NCBI GenBank assembly: GCA_958295695.1
Contig: OY282363.1
Span: forward strand, 1,239,156 to 1,303,155
Direction: 5' to 3'
DNA length: 64,000 bases
Source: an uncultured Alphaproteobacteria bacterium
Lineage (GTDB): Bacteria; Pseudomonadota; Alphaproteobacteria; SP197
In this document: positions 31,477 through 39,656 of the stretch, piece after piece
Layout of the letters: each line of letters begins with the position of its first letter
Position numbering within the stretch: the stretch's first letter is position 1
The notes under the pieces: generated by a model
Databases searched by the model: none
Seen by the model: only the letters and a program-made list of their open reading frames with translations
Told to the model about the DNA's origin: nothing
Program-made: the position numbers and the translations under genes

Positions 31477-31751
31477 GGGGGGTGTATGTTTGGCCTCGGA
31501 CGCCGGCGTTCGCTCCGCTCACTTGGCTTCCGCGCCTCCGGCGCGCGGTCGCGCCGGTCGGCGGTCCCGCCCATGCGCGCCCGCCGAATGTCGTCGCCGA
31601 CATCGGCGGTGTTTCAAACACCCCCGGATCCCTTGGAAGCGGGCGGTCCCGCCAAGGGGCCGACGGCGTGCGACCGCATGCCCGCCGCGGCGCAAGCCAA
31701 GCGAACGGAGTGGGCGCCGGCGGTTGAGACTATGCAAAAACCAACACCCCC
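31477..31751. repeat. Long imperfect inverted repeat between convergent genes
   Basis: The spacer between the ABC exporter and the second molybdoenzyme is largely one inverted repeat. The left arm (GGGGGGTGTATGTTTGG at 31478 on to about 31570, including ACTTGGCTTCCGC) reappears as the reverse complement on the right (from ACCAACACCCCCT at 31740-31752 back to about 31640, including GCGCAAGCCAAGCG). The centre holds smaller perfect palindromes, ATGTCGTCGCCGACAT and GGTGTTTCAAACACC. Arms differ at scattered positions and by small indels. It could be a bidirectional terminator or a non-autonomous mobile element. No coding sequence is evident inside. Confidence 0.6.
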
Positions 31752-33860
31752 TCAATCCGGCGCGACCCACACGGACGTGTCGTGGAACAGGCCGCCGCCG
31801 ACGGGAGCGCCGGGGTCGGCGGAGACCAGCAGGTTGATGCCGATCCCCTCCTCGAAGGCGCGGTTGGGCCAGACGCTTTCGACGACGACGGTACCGCGGC
31901 GCTGTCCCCCGACCGGGCGGGCGTGGAGCAGGACGCTGCCCCGCTCGTTGCCGATGCGCACCCTGGCGCCGTCGGCGACGCCGAGATCCGCCGCGTCGTC
32001 CTCATGGATCAGGGCCGTGGGCCGGCCCTCGCGCCCGCGCGACGTCGGAGTCTCGCTGAAGGTCGAGTTGAGGTAGTGGCGCGCCGGCGCCGTGACGAGC
32101 CGGAACGGCCGCTCCCCGGTCGCGCGGTCGATCGCGTCCCAGTGGTCGGGGAAGCCGGGCATGTCGCCGGGCGCGCCCTCCGGCCCGAAGACGTTGTGGC
32201 GGTGGCGCCAGTCGGCGCGGAAATGGAACCGGCCGTCGGCATGGCCGAAACCGTCGATGTAATGGGCCTTCTCGAACGCCGGCTGCGCGTCGATCCAGCG
32301 CCGCGCGATCAGGTCGTCGAGCGGCCCCCAGCCCGAGGCCTCCATCGTGTGCGCGGCCAGCTCGACCGGCGTCATGGCGAAGCCCGGATGGTCGCCGGCC
32401 ACGCCCAGTCGCCGCGCCAGGTCGCAGACGACCTCGTGGTTCGAGCGGCACTCGCCGGGCGCGTCGACCAGCTTCGGGCCCCACATGATGTGCTGGTGGC
32501 CGCCGCCCTGGTAGAGGTCGTCGTGCTCCAGGAACATGGTGGCGGGCAGCACGATGTCGGCCATCTCCGCCGTCTCGGTCATGAACTGCTCGTGCACGCA
32601 CACGAAGAGGTCGTCGCGGGCGAAGCCGGCGCGCACCTTGCCGAGGTCGGGCGCCACCGCCATCGGGTTGGTGCTCTGGACGAAGAGCGCGGTGACCGGC
32701 GGACCGCCGCCCAGGTCGCGTCCGTCGCCGGTAAGCACCGGGCCGATGCGGCACTGGTCGAGCACCCGGACCGCGGGGTCGCGGGCGTCCAGCCCCTCGA
32801 TCGTCGTCCGGTCCCAGTGGTAGATCTGGCCGTTGTTGTGGAACGCGCCGCCGCCCTCGTGGCGCCAGGACCCGGTGACCGAGGCGATGCAGGAGGCGGC
32901 GTGCATGGCGACCGAGCCGTTGCGGCCGCGGCAGAAGCCGTAGCCCAGCCGCAGATAGGTCCGCGGCGTGGTCCCGACCAGCGTGGCGAAGGCCTCGATC
33001 TCGGCGGCGGGAACCCCGCAGATCGCCTCGGCCCAAGCCGGCGAGCGTTCCCTCAGGTGTTCGGCGAGACCGTCGGGATCGTCGGTGTTCGAGCGCATCC
33101 AGTCCCAGTCGGCCATGTCGTCGCGGAACAGCACGTGCATGACCGCGCAGGCGAGCGCGGCGTCGGTGCCGGGCCTCACGCAGAGGACCATGTCGGCCTG
33201 CTCGGCGGTGCCGGTGCGGTAGGTGTCGACCGCGACGATCTTCGCCCCGCGCTCCCTGCGGGCGCGGACGGCGTGGGTCATCACGTTGACCTGGGTGTTG
33301 ACCGGGTTCGCGCCCCAGATGACGACGCAGTCGGCCGCCGCCATCTCGCGCGGGTCGGGACCCATGAGCGCGCCGGTTCCGGCCGTGAAGCCGGTCCAGG
33401 CCAGCGTCGTGCAGATCGTGTCGTGCTGGCCGCTGTAGCGCTTGACGTGGCGCAGGCGGTCGATGCCGTCGCGCATGACGAGACCCATGGTGCCCGCGTA
33501 GGAGTAGGGCCAGACGGTCTCGGAACCGTGGCGGGCCTCGGCTTCGGCGAGCCGCGTGGCGACCTCGTCCATCGCCTCGTCCCAGGAGACTGGCGCGAAG
33601 CGGCCCGAGCCCTTCGGGCCGGCGCGGCGCAGCGGCCGGGTCAGGCGGTCGGGGTGGTGGATGCGTTCGGCGTAGCGCGCGACCTTGGCGCAGATCGCGC
33701 CGGCCGTGTAGCTGTTGTCCCGGGCCCCGCGCACGCGGCCGATGCGGTCCGGCCCCAGCACCTCGACCTCGAGCGCGCAGGTCGAGGGACAGTCGTGGGG
33801 GCAGACGCTGTAGCCGATCCCGGCCGTATCCCGTGGCACGACTCGTCTCCCACCTACCAT
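31752..33860 (-). CDS. [4Fe-4S]/bis-MGD molybdopterin oxidoreductase
   Basis: A 702-residue molybdoenzyme of the formate-dehydrogenase/nitrate-reductase/thiosulfate-reductase branch. An N-terminal [4Fe-4S] site is formed by Cys20, Cys24, Cys28 and Cys57. The likely molybdenum ligand is Cys150 in DTICTTLAWTGF, spaced from GF exactly as in NapA. DPREMAAADCVVIWGANP is the usual MGD-binding strand-turn, and the C-terminal domain with LNSTFSETP binds the second MGD. No Tat signal peptide is seen, so it is probably cytoplasmic. It overlaps the upstream HAD gene by seven bases. Electron partner and substrate are unknown. Confidence 0.88.
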   Translation of the reverse strand: MVGGRRVVPRDTAGIGYSVCPHDCPSTCALEVEVLGPDRIGRVRGARDNSYTAGAICAKVARYAERIHHPDRLTRPLRRAGPKGSGRFAPVSWDEAMDEVATRLAEAEARHGSETVWPYSYAGTMGLVMRDGIDRLRHVKRYSGQHDTICTTLAWTGFTAGTGALMGPDPREMAAADCVVIWGANPVNTQVNVMTHAVRARRERGAKIVAVDTYRTGTAEQADMVLCVRPGTDAALACAVMHVLFRDDMADWDWMRSNTDDPDGLAEHLRERSPAWAEAICGVPAAEIEAFATLVGTTPRTYLRLGYGFCRGRNGSVAMHAASCIASVTGSWRHEGGGAFHNNGQIYHWDRTTIEGLDARDPAVRVLDQCRIGPVLTGDGRDLGGGPPVTALFVQSTNPMAVAPDLGKVRAGFARDDLFVCVHEQFMTETAEMADIVLPATMFLEHDDLYQGGGHQHIMWGPKLVDAPGECRSNHEVVCDLARRLGVAGDHPGFAMTPVELAAHTMEASGWGPLDDLIARRWIDAQPAFEKAHYIDGFGHADGRFHFRADWRHRHNVFGPEGAPGDMPGFPDHWDAIDRATGERPFRLVTAPARHYLNSTFSETPTSRGREGRPTALIHEDDAADLGVADGARVRIGNERGSVLLHARPVGGQRRGTVVVESVWPNRAFEEGIGINLLVSADPGAPVGGGLFHDTSVWVAPD

Positions 33861-34744
33861 CGCAGCAGCGGCATGACGCCGACCGGCCGCACCCCGTGCG
33901 CGGCGCAGGCCGCCTCCACCCGATCCTGCGGCGGGGCGGCGCCCGGCGCAATGCCCCAGGCGTGGGCGGGCAGGCCGCCGGTGATCCAGACCGCGTCGAC
34001 GCCCGCGTCGCGCGCGCCCGCGATGTCGGTCTCGACGCCGTCGCCGACGGCGAGGATGCGGCCGGCCGGGATGCCGCCCAGCAGCGCGCGGCAGCGGCGG
34101 TACACGGCGGGATAGGGCTTGCCTTCCTGGCGCACGTCGCCACCCCGCGCGGCATAGGCCTCGGCGATCGCGCCGGCGCACAACTCGCGTCGGGAGCCGC
34201 GCAGGACCGCCTTGTCGGGATTGGCCGAGACCAGGGGCAGGCCGCGCTCGAGGGCCGGCTCCAGCTCCGGCCAGATGTCGTCGAGGGTCTCGCCGCCGTG
34301 GCGGACGCCGCAGCACAGCACGAAATCCGCCTCCTCCACGGTCCCGGCCCGCTCGTAGCCGAGGCCGTCGAGCAGGCCCGCGTCCCGCTCGGTTCCGATG
34401 TGGTGGAAGCGCCGCCCCAGCGCCGCGTACCAGGGATCGCCGCGCCCGGACATCTCGAGCCGGAGCGCGAGTCCGGCGGTCACGATGGCGTCCCAGGCGT
34501 CTCCGGGCACGCCCCAGCGGGTCAACTGGATTCTCACGGCCGCCTCGGCGCGCGGCGCGTTCGACAGCAGGACGACGGTTCCGCCGCCTTCCCGAAAGCG
34601 GAGCAGGGCCTCGACCGCCTCGGGCCGGGCCTCGACGCCGTCGTGCAGGCAGCCCCAGAGATCGACGAGCAGGCCGTCGTAGCCCGCCGCGGTTCGCGAC
34701 AGGCCGTGCAGAAGCGCGATGTGGCGTGATGTGGCGTCGGGCAT
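33854..34744 (-). CDS. HAD-superfamily class IIA phosphatase (TIGR01459-like)
   Basis: A 296-residue HAD hydrolase. The nucleophile Asp28 lies in DLWGCLHDG, where this alphaproteobacterial subfamily has DxWGxxHDG in place of DxDGT. LLSNAPR is motif II, and the late block GDGVETDIAGA carries the Mg-binding acids. The cap domain is of the class IIA type (NagD-like), so nucleotide or sugar phosphates are plausible substrates. I chose the ATG at 34744; an ATG eight codons upstream is possible. It overlaps the following molybdoenzyme gene by seven bases. Confidence 0.83.
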   Translation of the reverse strand: MPDATSRHIALLHGLSRTAAGYDGLLVDLWGCLHDGVEARPEAVEALLRFREGGGTVVLLSNAPRAEAAVRIQLTRWGVPGDAWDAIVTAGLALRLEMSGRGDPWYAALGRRFHHIGTERDAGLLDGLGYERAGTVEEADFVLCCGVRHGGETLDDIWPELEPALERGLPLVSANPDKAVLRGSRRELCAGAIAEAYAARGGDVRQEGKPYPAVYRRCRALLGGIPAGRILAVGDGVETDIAGARDAGVDAVWITGGLPAHAWGIAPGAAPPQDRVEAACAAHGVRPVGVMPLLRW

Positions 34745-35053
34745 GGCGGCGGTCCGTTCTCGCTCCATCGTTCGGAGCGGCGCGGGCGTCCTGACACGGC
34801 GCCGCCGTCGGGGCAAGGACCGGGCGTCGAGCGGGGCGGCGACCGCCGGGCTTTCGTCGTGGGGGCGATCGCGTCGCCGTGGATCGGGATCGTCTTGCCC
34901 GCGAGGCCCGAGAGGTCGTGGAGCGAGGGCGAGACCGCGACGACGTCCGCGGGCGCTTCGCCGGGCGCCGCCTCGAGCAGGCCGCGCGTCGCCATTTGCT
35001 CTTCACCGGCCGCCGCGCCACGGTGCCCGCGCCATGGCCGTCCCCGCGCCGCG
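34745..35053. other. Spacer between divergent HAD and GNAT genes
   Basis: About 310 bases. On the minus strand, around 34870-34995, a frame reads LLEAAPGEAPADVVAVSPSL followed by DLSGLAGKTIPIHGDAI, which faintly resembles the substrate-domain strand of DAO-type FAD oxidoreductases (a protein scrap of about 40 residues). It has no flanking domain and is at most a remnant. I see no clear promoter for either gene. Confidence 0.3.
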
Positions 35054-35704
35054 ATGACCCTTCTCGCCACCGAACGCCTGCTGCTGCGACCGCTCGACGC
35101 GGGCGATCTCGCGGCGCTCGAGGCGATCTTCTCCGACCGGGAGCACATGTGGGACCTGATGGGCATTCCCGGCCGCCCGGACGACGCCGGGGCGCTGGCG
35201 CGTTACTATCTCGACCGGTCGGTCCGGGCCTTCCGCGGATGCGGCGCCGGCATGTGGGGCATGCATCCCAGGGTCGCGCCCGCCGCGCCCATCGTGGGCT
35301 ACACGGGCCTCGTCGTCGACATCGGCGACGAGGTCGACATCGCCGGCGAGGTCGAGGCCGGCTGGGCCGTCGCGCCGGACCGGACCGGCAAGGGCTACGC
35401 CGGGGAAGCGACCGCGGCGGTCTTCGACCATCTCTTCGGCGTCCTGGGCGTCCGGCGCGTCTCCGCCGTCACCAGCCCCGGCAACCGGCCCTCCCGCCGC
35501 CTGATGGAACGTCTCGGCATGTCGCGCGGGGACGACGTCACGGCCTATCAGGGCTTGCAGGCGGTCTACGCGATCGACCGGGAGGCGTGGCGGTCCCGAC
35601 GGCTCCCCGCCGCGGGCGGCGAACGGGCCGCGGCGTTTCCGTCGGAAGCGCGAACGTCATCGCTCACGCCGCCCCGCCGCGGTGGTCGAAGTTGCGGTCG
35701 GTGA
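35054..35704 (+). CDS. GNAT-family N-acetyltransferase
   Basis: A 216-residue acetyltransferase of the RimJ/RimL-like group. It begins MTLLATERLLLRPLDAGDL, the standard first strand. WAVAPDRTGKGYAGEATAA contains the acetyl-CoA-binding R/Q-x-x-G-x-G/A equivalent, followed by GVRRVSAVTSPGNRPSRRLMERLGM, which is typical of the C-terminal half. The ATG at 35054 starts the first strand exactly. The last 41 bases overlap the convergent 2OG-Fe(II) oxygenase gene, and the C-terminal 30 residues look like an unstructured extension. The acceptor is unknown. Confidence 0.87.
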   Translation: MTLLATERLLLRPLDAGDLAALEAIFSDREHMWDLMGIPGRPDDAGALARYYLDRSVRAFRGCGAGMWGMHPRVAPAAPIVGYTGLVVDIGDEVDIAGEVEAGWAVAPDRTGKGYAGEATAAVFDHLFGVLGVRRVSAVTSPGNRPSRRLMERLGMSRGDDVTAYQGLQAVYAIDREAWRSRRLPAAGGERAAAFPSEARTSSLTPPRRGGRSCGR

Positions 35705-36644
35705 AGGCGACGATGTGGTCGAGGTAGCGGATGGGCGGGCGCCTCGGCGGATTGCCGGGGCCTTGGCAGGTGGGCAGGCATTCGACCGCCGCCTCGAAAT
35801 CGGGATCGAAGAAGAAGGGGATGGCGAAGCGCTCCCGGCCGGAGAGGTTGACCACCCGGTGCGGCGTGGAGGGGAAGAGGCCGTTGGTCCAGCGGGTCAG
35901 GATCTGGCCGATGTTGACCAGGAACGCGCCGGGCGTCGCGGGCGCGGGCCGCCAGCGGCCGTCCCGCGAGAGGATGTCGAGGCCGCGCGCGTCCGACTGC
36001 GCCAGCAGGGTCATGAAGCCCGCGTCGGTATGGGGCCCGGCGCCGAACTCCTCGCCGTCGAAGCCGTCCTGGGGCGGATAGCGCGAAATCCGCAGGGTGA
36101 TGCCGGGCTCCGTGAAGAACGGGCGGAACCAGTCCCCGTCGAGGCCGAGGGCGCGGGCGAAGAGCGGAAGCATCCCGAGGCCCAGGCGTTCCATCGCGGT
36201 CATGTAGGCGAGCATGGCCGCGCGGAAGCCCGGCAGCTCCCGGGGCCACCGGTTGAGCCCGCGCAGCGGCAGCCCCGCGACGACGGCGGGATCATCCGGC
36301 GAACGTTCGCGCTTCATGAAGAAGGAGGCGACGAGGTTGGGCTTCGTGGCTTCGTGCACCGTCGAGCTGCGCTGCATGCTGGCGCGCGAGGCCATGTAGC
36401 CGATGTTGTGCCGGTCGATCCGGTAGGCCGCCTTGGTCTCGCCGGGCAGGCGGTGGAACGCCGCGGTCCGCTCGAAGACGCGGTCCACGAGGTCCCGCGG
36501 CACGCCGTGGTTCGCGACGAAGAAGAACCCGACATCGAGGCACGCCCGGCGCAACTCGGCCGCGAGCCGGTCGCGGGCGCCGGGCTCCCGGCCGAGCCAG
36601 GGACCGAGGTCGAGCACGGGAATGTCGCCGCGCGTTCCGGCCAT
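35664..36644 (-). CDS. 2-Oxoglutarate/Fe(II) oxygenase, isopenicillin-N-synthase-like
   Basis: A 326-residue double-stranded beta-helix oxygenase. The N-terminal DIOX_N domain has IPVLDLGPWLG and FFFVANHGVP. The iron ligands are His-x-Asp in GPHTDAGFMTLL (about residue 215) and the distal His in STPHRVVN, with the 2-oxoglutarate-binding Arg in RERFAIPFFFDP. Relatives include fungal and bacterial oxygenases of unknown substrate and ethylene-forming enzymes. It overlaps the end of the GNAT gene on the opposite strand. Confidence 0.9.
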   Translation of the reverse strand: MAGTRGDIPVLDLGPWLGREPGARDRLAAELRRACLDVGFFFVANHGVPRDLVDRVFERTAAFHRLPGETKAAYRIDRHNIGYMASRASMQRSSTVHEATKPNLVASFFMKRERSPDDPAVVAGLPLRGLNRWPRELPGFRAAMLAYMTAMERLGLGMLPLFARALGLDGDWFRPFFTEPGITLRISRYPPQDGFDGEEFGAGPHTDAGFMTLLAQSDARGLDILSRDGRWRPAPATPGAFLVNIGQILTRWTNGLFPSTPHRVVNLSGRERFAIPFFFDPDFEAAVECLPTCQGPGNPPRRPPIRYLDHIVAFTDRNFDHRGGAA

Positions 36645-36709
36645 CGCGATCTCCCGCGGGAAGGGCGGCAGTCTACGCCTTCATGGCTTCCCTGTCGCTC
36701 GCGGCGGCC

Positions 36710-37447
36710 TCACAGGGCGCGGTCAACCTCGTCGATGATGTCCTGCGCGGCCTGCCTCGGGTCGGCCGCGTCCAGGATCGGTCGGCCCACGACGAGGTAA
36801 TCGGCGCCGTAGCGGATCGCCTCGGCGGGTGTCGTGTGCCTCTTGTGGTCTTGCGGGGGAAAACCCGCGGGCCTGATGCCGGGGCTGACGAGATCGCATA
36901 GTGGGAGTTCTTCCTTGCACGCCTTGATCGCCTCGCCCGAGACGATCAATCCGTCGCAGCCGTAGCGCAGCATCGCGCGGCCGCGGTCCAGAATGAACGA
37001 GTTGACATCGCGTGCATCGCCCGGGTCGTGCGCTTCGCGATCTTCGGCGTCGAGGCTGGAGAACAACGGCACCATCAGGATATGCGGGTGGCCCTCTTGG
37101 CCGCGCGCATCCCGAACGGCCTGGATCGTCGCGATCGTCTTGCTCTTCGACACCGCCTCGCTGAGCGTGATGAACTTCACGTCGAGGGCGGCGCAACCCT
37201 CGACGAACCGGCCGATCGTGTGCCCGATGTCGCCCGAAAGCTTGAGATCGACGAACACGCCGCCTTCGCCGGCGCGCGTATCCCGCAGCCTCTCGATGAA
37301 GGACAGGAGGTCTCCCCGGAGGAACAGTTGCAGGCCGATCTTGAAGAACGAGACGTTGTCGAGCGTTCCGACGACTTCGAGCGCCTCCTCGTGAGTCGGA
37401 ACATCGAGCGCCACGATGAGGCGATCCTTGCCAACCCGTGCGTCCAT
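36710..37447 (-). CDS. pyrF: Orotidine-5'-phosphate decarboxylase-like protein
   Basis: A 245-residue TIM-barrel protein of the OMP decarboxylase family, which makes UMP in pyrimidine synthesis. The first strand reads LIVALDVP (Asp15), Lys36 lies in FFKIGLQ, and the phosphate site is SPGIRP then ADYLVVGRPI. The catalytic motif is normally D-x-K-x-x-D; here it reads DLKLSGDIGHT with Asp67, Lys69 and Asp73, one residue longer than usual. This could be a natural variant, a subfamily with altered chemistry or an indel. The ATG at 37447 gives the normal length. It stands alone. Confidence 0.8.
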   Translation of the reverse strand: MDARVGKDRLIVALDVPTHEEALEVVGTLDNVSFFKIGLQLFLRGDLLSFIERLRDTRAGEGGVFVDLKLSGDIGHTIGRFVEGCAALDVKFITLSEAVSKSKTIATIQAVRDARGQEGHPHILMVPLFSSLDAEDREAHDPGDARDVNSFILDRGRAMLRYGCDGLIVSGEAIKACKEELPLCDLVSPGIRPAGFPPQDHKRHTTPAEAIRYGADYLVVGRPILDAADPRQAAQDIIDEVDRAL

Positions 37448-37859
37448 GGAGCCTTCCCTTCGCGGCGCCCGCGATCCTCGCAGAGTCGCGCCGTCCACGG
37501 AAGAGGCGATCGAGGTTCGGTTCGAGGCGCGATCCAAGTGGCGAACTCCTGTCCGGATCCCCGCTGACGCCATCGCCGGCCGGTCCCGGCCCGGCGCCGA
37601 GTCGGCTCCCCTCTCCCGTTGGACCCGGCACCACTCCCGAGCCGGAGGCTCTCACCTTCGACCCGCCTCATTCTGACACAACAACTGGTGTTTTCAAGAG
37701 ACAATGGCGCAACATGTGCGAAGCATCTCCCGCCAAGGGTACTGTTCCCGCACGGCGGGGAAATCCTCTCGCCGCACCGGATCGAATCGGCTGCTTCGTC
37801 GAGAGAATGGCGTTCCAGGGCGGCCCGAGCCTGTCGAGGCGCCGTATCGGGGAGCGCTT
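37448..37859. other. Gene-free spacer upstream of pyrF-like gene
   Basis: About 410 bases with no convincing gene on either strand. Base composition is a little more AT-rich around 37670-37720, where the pyrF-like promoter could be. At 37836-37850 GGCGCCGTATCGGGG matches one arm end of the palindromic repeat family, an isolated half copy next to the end of the HAL-like gene. Confidence 0.4.
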
Positions 37860-39368
37860 CTAGCCGGTCGCGTCGAGGCAGGCGGCGAAGCGGCCCCCGG
37901 CGATGGCGTCCGCCACGGCGGCCGCCTCGTGGGTCATGCTCCGGTCGCCGTCGAGCGGCGGGACGGTCTCGCGCACGGCGTCGCGCAACGCGTGCGCGAC
38001 ATGGGAGGCGCGCGCGGGCGCGCGCATGTCGAAGGCCTGGGCGGCGGCGATCAGCTCGCAGGCGGCGATCCGGCGCAGCAGGTCCACGGCCCGGTCGGCC
38101 TGGCGCACGGCGAGCCACGTCATCGGCGCGTGGTCCTCGACATTGTGGGACGAGCCGTCCTGCAGGCTGGCCGGCGCGCCGAGCATGTGGATCTCCTTCG
38201 ACAGCGTCTCGGAGGCGAGGGACAGCAGGCCGAGGCCGGCATGGATCGCGCCGTGGCGGGTGAGCGACTCCGGAAGGCCGGTGAACCGGTTCTGCAACAG
38301 CCGGCCGACGCGCTGCGCGGCCATCGTGGCGGTCTGGGCCATGGCCAGCGTCAGCGCGTCGAAGGCCACGGCCATGGCGGGGGTGTGGAAGTTGCCGGTC
38401 GAGAGGATGTCCCCGTCGCGCTCCAGCACGACCGGGTTGTCGCCCGCGCCGTTGAGCTCGACGACCACGTTGGGCTCGCACCAGTCGAGGGCCGCGCGCA
38501 GGGCGCCGTGGACCTGGCTGACGCAGCGCAGGCTGATCGGATCCTGCACCCGGCGCGGCTCGCCCGGCTCGAACAGCGCCGAGCCCGCGAGCTTCTCCCG
38601 CAGGCTCTGGGCCGCCCGCGCCTGGCCCGGCGCGCCCCGGGCCATGACGACGCGCGGGTCGATCGGGCTGGGGTTGGCGCGGAAGGCCTCGAAGGTCAGC
38701 GCCGCGATCCCGTCCATCAGCTCGAGCAGTCCGGCGAGGTCGTGGAGCGCCAGGGCCCCGAGCCCCGCCGAGACCGCGCTGGCGGAGCACAGCGCGAGAC
38801 CTTCCTTCTCCAGCGGTTCGACGGCGGCGACGCCCGCGCGCCGCATCGCCTCGGCGCCGTCGAGCCAGACGCCGCCGTGCTCCGCGCGCCCCTCGCCCAG
38901 CAGCGGCAGCGCCATGTTGGCGCACAGCGCGAGGTCTGAGGCGCCGAGAGAGCCGATGGAGGGGACCCACGGATGGACGCCCGCCTCGAGCATGGCGCAG
39001 AGTGTGTCGACGATGAGCGGCCTGGCGCCCGAGCCGCCCCGCGCCATGGCGCTGGCGCGCGCGAACATGGCCGCGCGCACCGCCTCCGCGCGGAGCGGCT
39101 CGCCGGCGCCGCAGGCGCGCGCCAGGACCGTGACGCGGCTGTAGTCCCCGCGCTCCCCCTTGCCCACCTCGCGCCCGACCCGGCCGCCCAGCCCGCGGGT
39201 GAGGCCGTAGACCGGCCGGTCCTCGGCGCTGAAGCGCTCGACGACGGCGCGGGCGCGCTCCATCGCGGCCCGCGCGTCCGGGGAGAGCTCCGCGCGGGCG
39301 GCGCGGCGCGCGACGGCGACCGCGTCGCCCATGGCGATATCGCCCCCGCCCAGCAAGATGGTCGTCAT
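37860..39368 (-). CDS. HAL/PAL-family aromatic amino-acid lyase homologue with altered MIO triad
   Basis: A 502-residue protein with the histidine/phenylalanine ammonia-lyase fold. VYGLTRGLGG (Tyr54) replaces YGVNTGFG, then come GSLGASDLALC at 139-149, RVQDPISLRCVSQVHGA, an NGAGDNPV block and the FTGLPESL region. Active members form an MIO electrophile from Ala-Ser-Gly; here the triad reads Ala143-Ser144-Asp145 because the glycine is missing. MIO formation is therefore doubtful and the protein may have another activity. The ATG at 39368 fits the length. It lies downstream of an aminotransferase/flavoprotein pair on the same strand, separated by a repeat. Confidence 0.82.
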   Translation of the reverse strand: MTTILLGGGDIAMGDAVAVARRAARAELSPDARAAMERARAVVERFSAEDRPVYGLTRGLGGRVGREVGKGERGDYSRVTVLARACGAGEPLRAEAVRAAMFARASAMARGGSGARPLIVDTLCAMLEAGVHPWVPSIGSLGASDLALCANMALPLLGEGRAEHGGVWLDGAEAMRRAGVAAVEPLEKEGLALCSASAVSAGLGALALHDLAGLLELMDGIAALTFEAFRANPSPIDPRVVMARGAPGQARAAQSLREKLAGSALFEPGEPRRVQDPISLRCVSQVHGALRAALDWCEPNVVVELNGAGDNPVVLERDGDILSTGNFHTPAMAVAFDALTLAMAQTATMAAQRVGRLLQNRFTGLPESLTRHGAIHAGLGLLSLASETLSKEIHMLGAPASLQDGSSHNVEDHAPMTWLAVRQADRAVDLLRRIAACELIAAAQAFDMRAPARASHVAHALRDAVRETVPPLDGDRSMTHEAAAVADAIAGGRFAACLDATG

Positions 39369-39510
39369 GGCCGTCGTCGACTCCCCGGATTCGACAGGTC
39401 GATCGGGCGCGCGCCGCGCCTTCCGGACCTTAGAGCGGTTCCGTTTCGCACGGAAACGGCATGGCTTCCCTGTCGCCCGCGCCCCTGTCGGATCGGCTCG
39501 GGGGAGGGGG

Positions 39511-39605
39511 CCCTTCGATACGCGCCCCCGCGGCGGGCTACTCGGGGCGAGGTTGGGGTGGGGACGGAGCACAAGAATCTCCTCACCCCGGGTAGCGGCG
39601 CGCGG
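39511..39605. repeat. Palindromic intergenic repeat, copy C
   Basis: A third copy of the family. The left arm is CCCTTCGATACGCGCCCCCG with GGGCTACTCGGGGCGAGG. The loop reads GGGGACGGAGCACAAGAA, close to the loop in copy A. The right arm begins CTCCTCACCCCGGGTAGCGG but loses similarity before the GTATCGAGG end. It lies between the aminotransferase and HAL-like genes. A separate short palindrome, CCGTTTCGCACGGAAACGG, sits at 39441-39459. Confidence 0.65.
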
Positions 39606-39656
39606 GCCGTGGCGTCCATCCGGGCTTGTCGGGTCCGTCCGATCCGGTCGGACGGG

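Noticed and set aside
34860..35000. Minus-strand segment resembling part of a DAO-type FAD oxidoreductase (LSGLAGKTIPIHGD)
   Set aside because: Only about 40 residues with faint similarity and no FAD motif or flanking domain. It is mentioned in the spacer entry but not called as a gene.
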